Assembly: GCA_045588185.1 (NCBI GenBank)
Contig: JAZNDR010000029.1
Span: 1 to 13,559 of the forward strand
Source of the DNA: Scatosoma sp045588185
GTDB taxonomy: Bacteria; Bacillota; Clostridia; Christensenellales; Borkfalkiaceae
Length of the DNA: 13,559 nt
Reading direction: 5' to 3'
Shown here piece by piece: positions 13,530-13,559 of this stretch. The stretch's first letter is position 1. Every line of letters begins with the position of its first letter. The translations under genes and the position numbers were made by a program. The notes under the pieces are model-generated. The model worked only from the letters and a program-made list of their open reading frames with translations. It did not search any database and was not told the DNA's origin.

Positions 13530-13559
13530 CCCCCACGCGTAAACGGAATGGAGTTAAGT

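Overview
The window reads as chromosomal DNA of an anaerobic Gram-positive-type bacterium, most likely a Clostridia member of the Bacillota. The evidence is: consensus TTGACA-17-TATAAT promoters, strong AGGAGG ribosome binding sites, short intergenic gaps with rho-independent terminators, a two-gene electron-bifurcating NfnAB complex (a marker of ferredoxin-based anaerobic metabolism), a YfhO-type cell-surface glycosyltransferase, and a secreted lipoprotein. No placement below class is possible from the sequence alone. No phage, integrase, transposase or CRISPR array was seen.

Layout, left to right. A tRNA-Pro (anticodon AGG) on the minus strand has its own promoter and a terminator fused to its encoded CCA end. 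Next are the minus-strand yfhO-like gene, whose consensus promoter places transcription start essentially at the ATG (a leaderless arrangement), and a minus-strand lipoprotein gene of unknown function with an EF-hand-like loop and a C-terminal Cys/His cluster. The 450-base gap that follows holds the lipoprotein promoter, a structured 5' leader and an unexplained run of regularly spaced short hairpins. Then come nfnA-nfnB on the minus strand, translationally coupled, and, divergent from them, a plus-strand CPA2-type cation:proton antiporter. A bidirectional terminator separates the antiporter from a convergent minus-strand pair: a PlsC-like acyltransferase with a zinc ribbon, overlapping by 23 bases a GltS-like sodium symporter. 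The window ends with a minus-strand short-chain dehydrogenase and the C-terminal part of an MFS transporter whose 5' end looks broken.

Together this is ordinary housekeeping: redox balancing (NfnAB), ion and solute transport (antiporter, GltS-like, MFS) and envelope or lipid modification (YfhO, PlsC-like, lipoprotein). The genes do not form one pathway; most are separate one- or two-gene transcription units with clear promoters. The least explained parts are the hairpin series at 5073-5209, the lipoprotein and its leader, and the leaderless or short-ORF start architecture of yfhO and the acyltransferase. I see no convincing evidence of a new multi-gene system.
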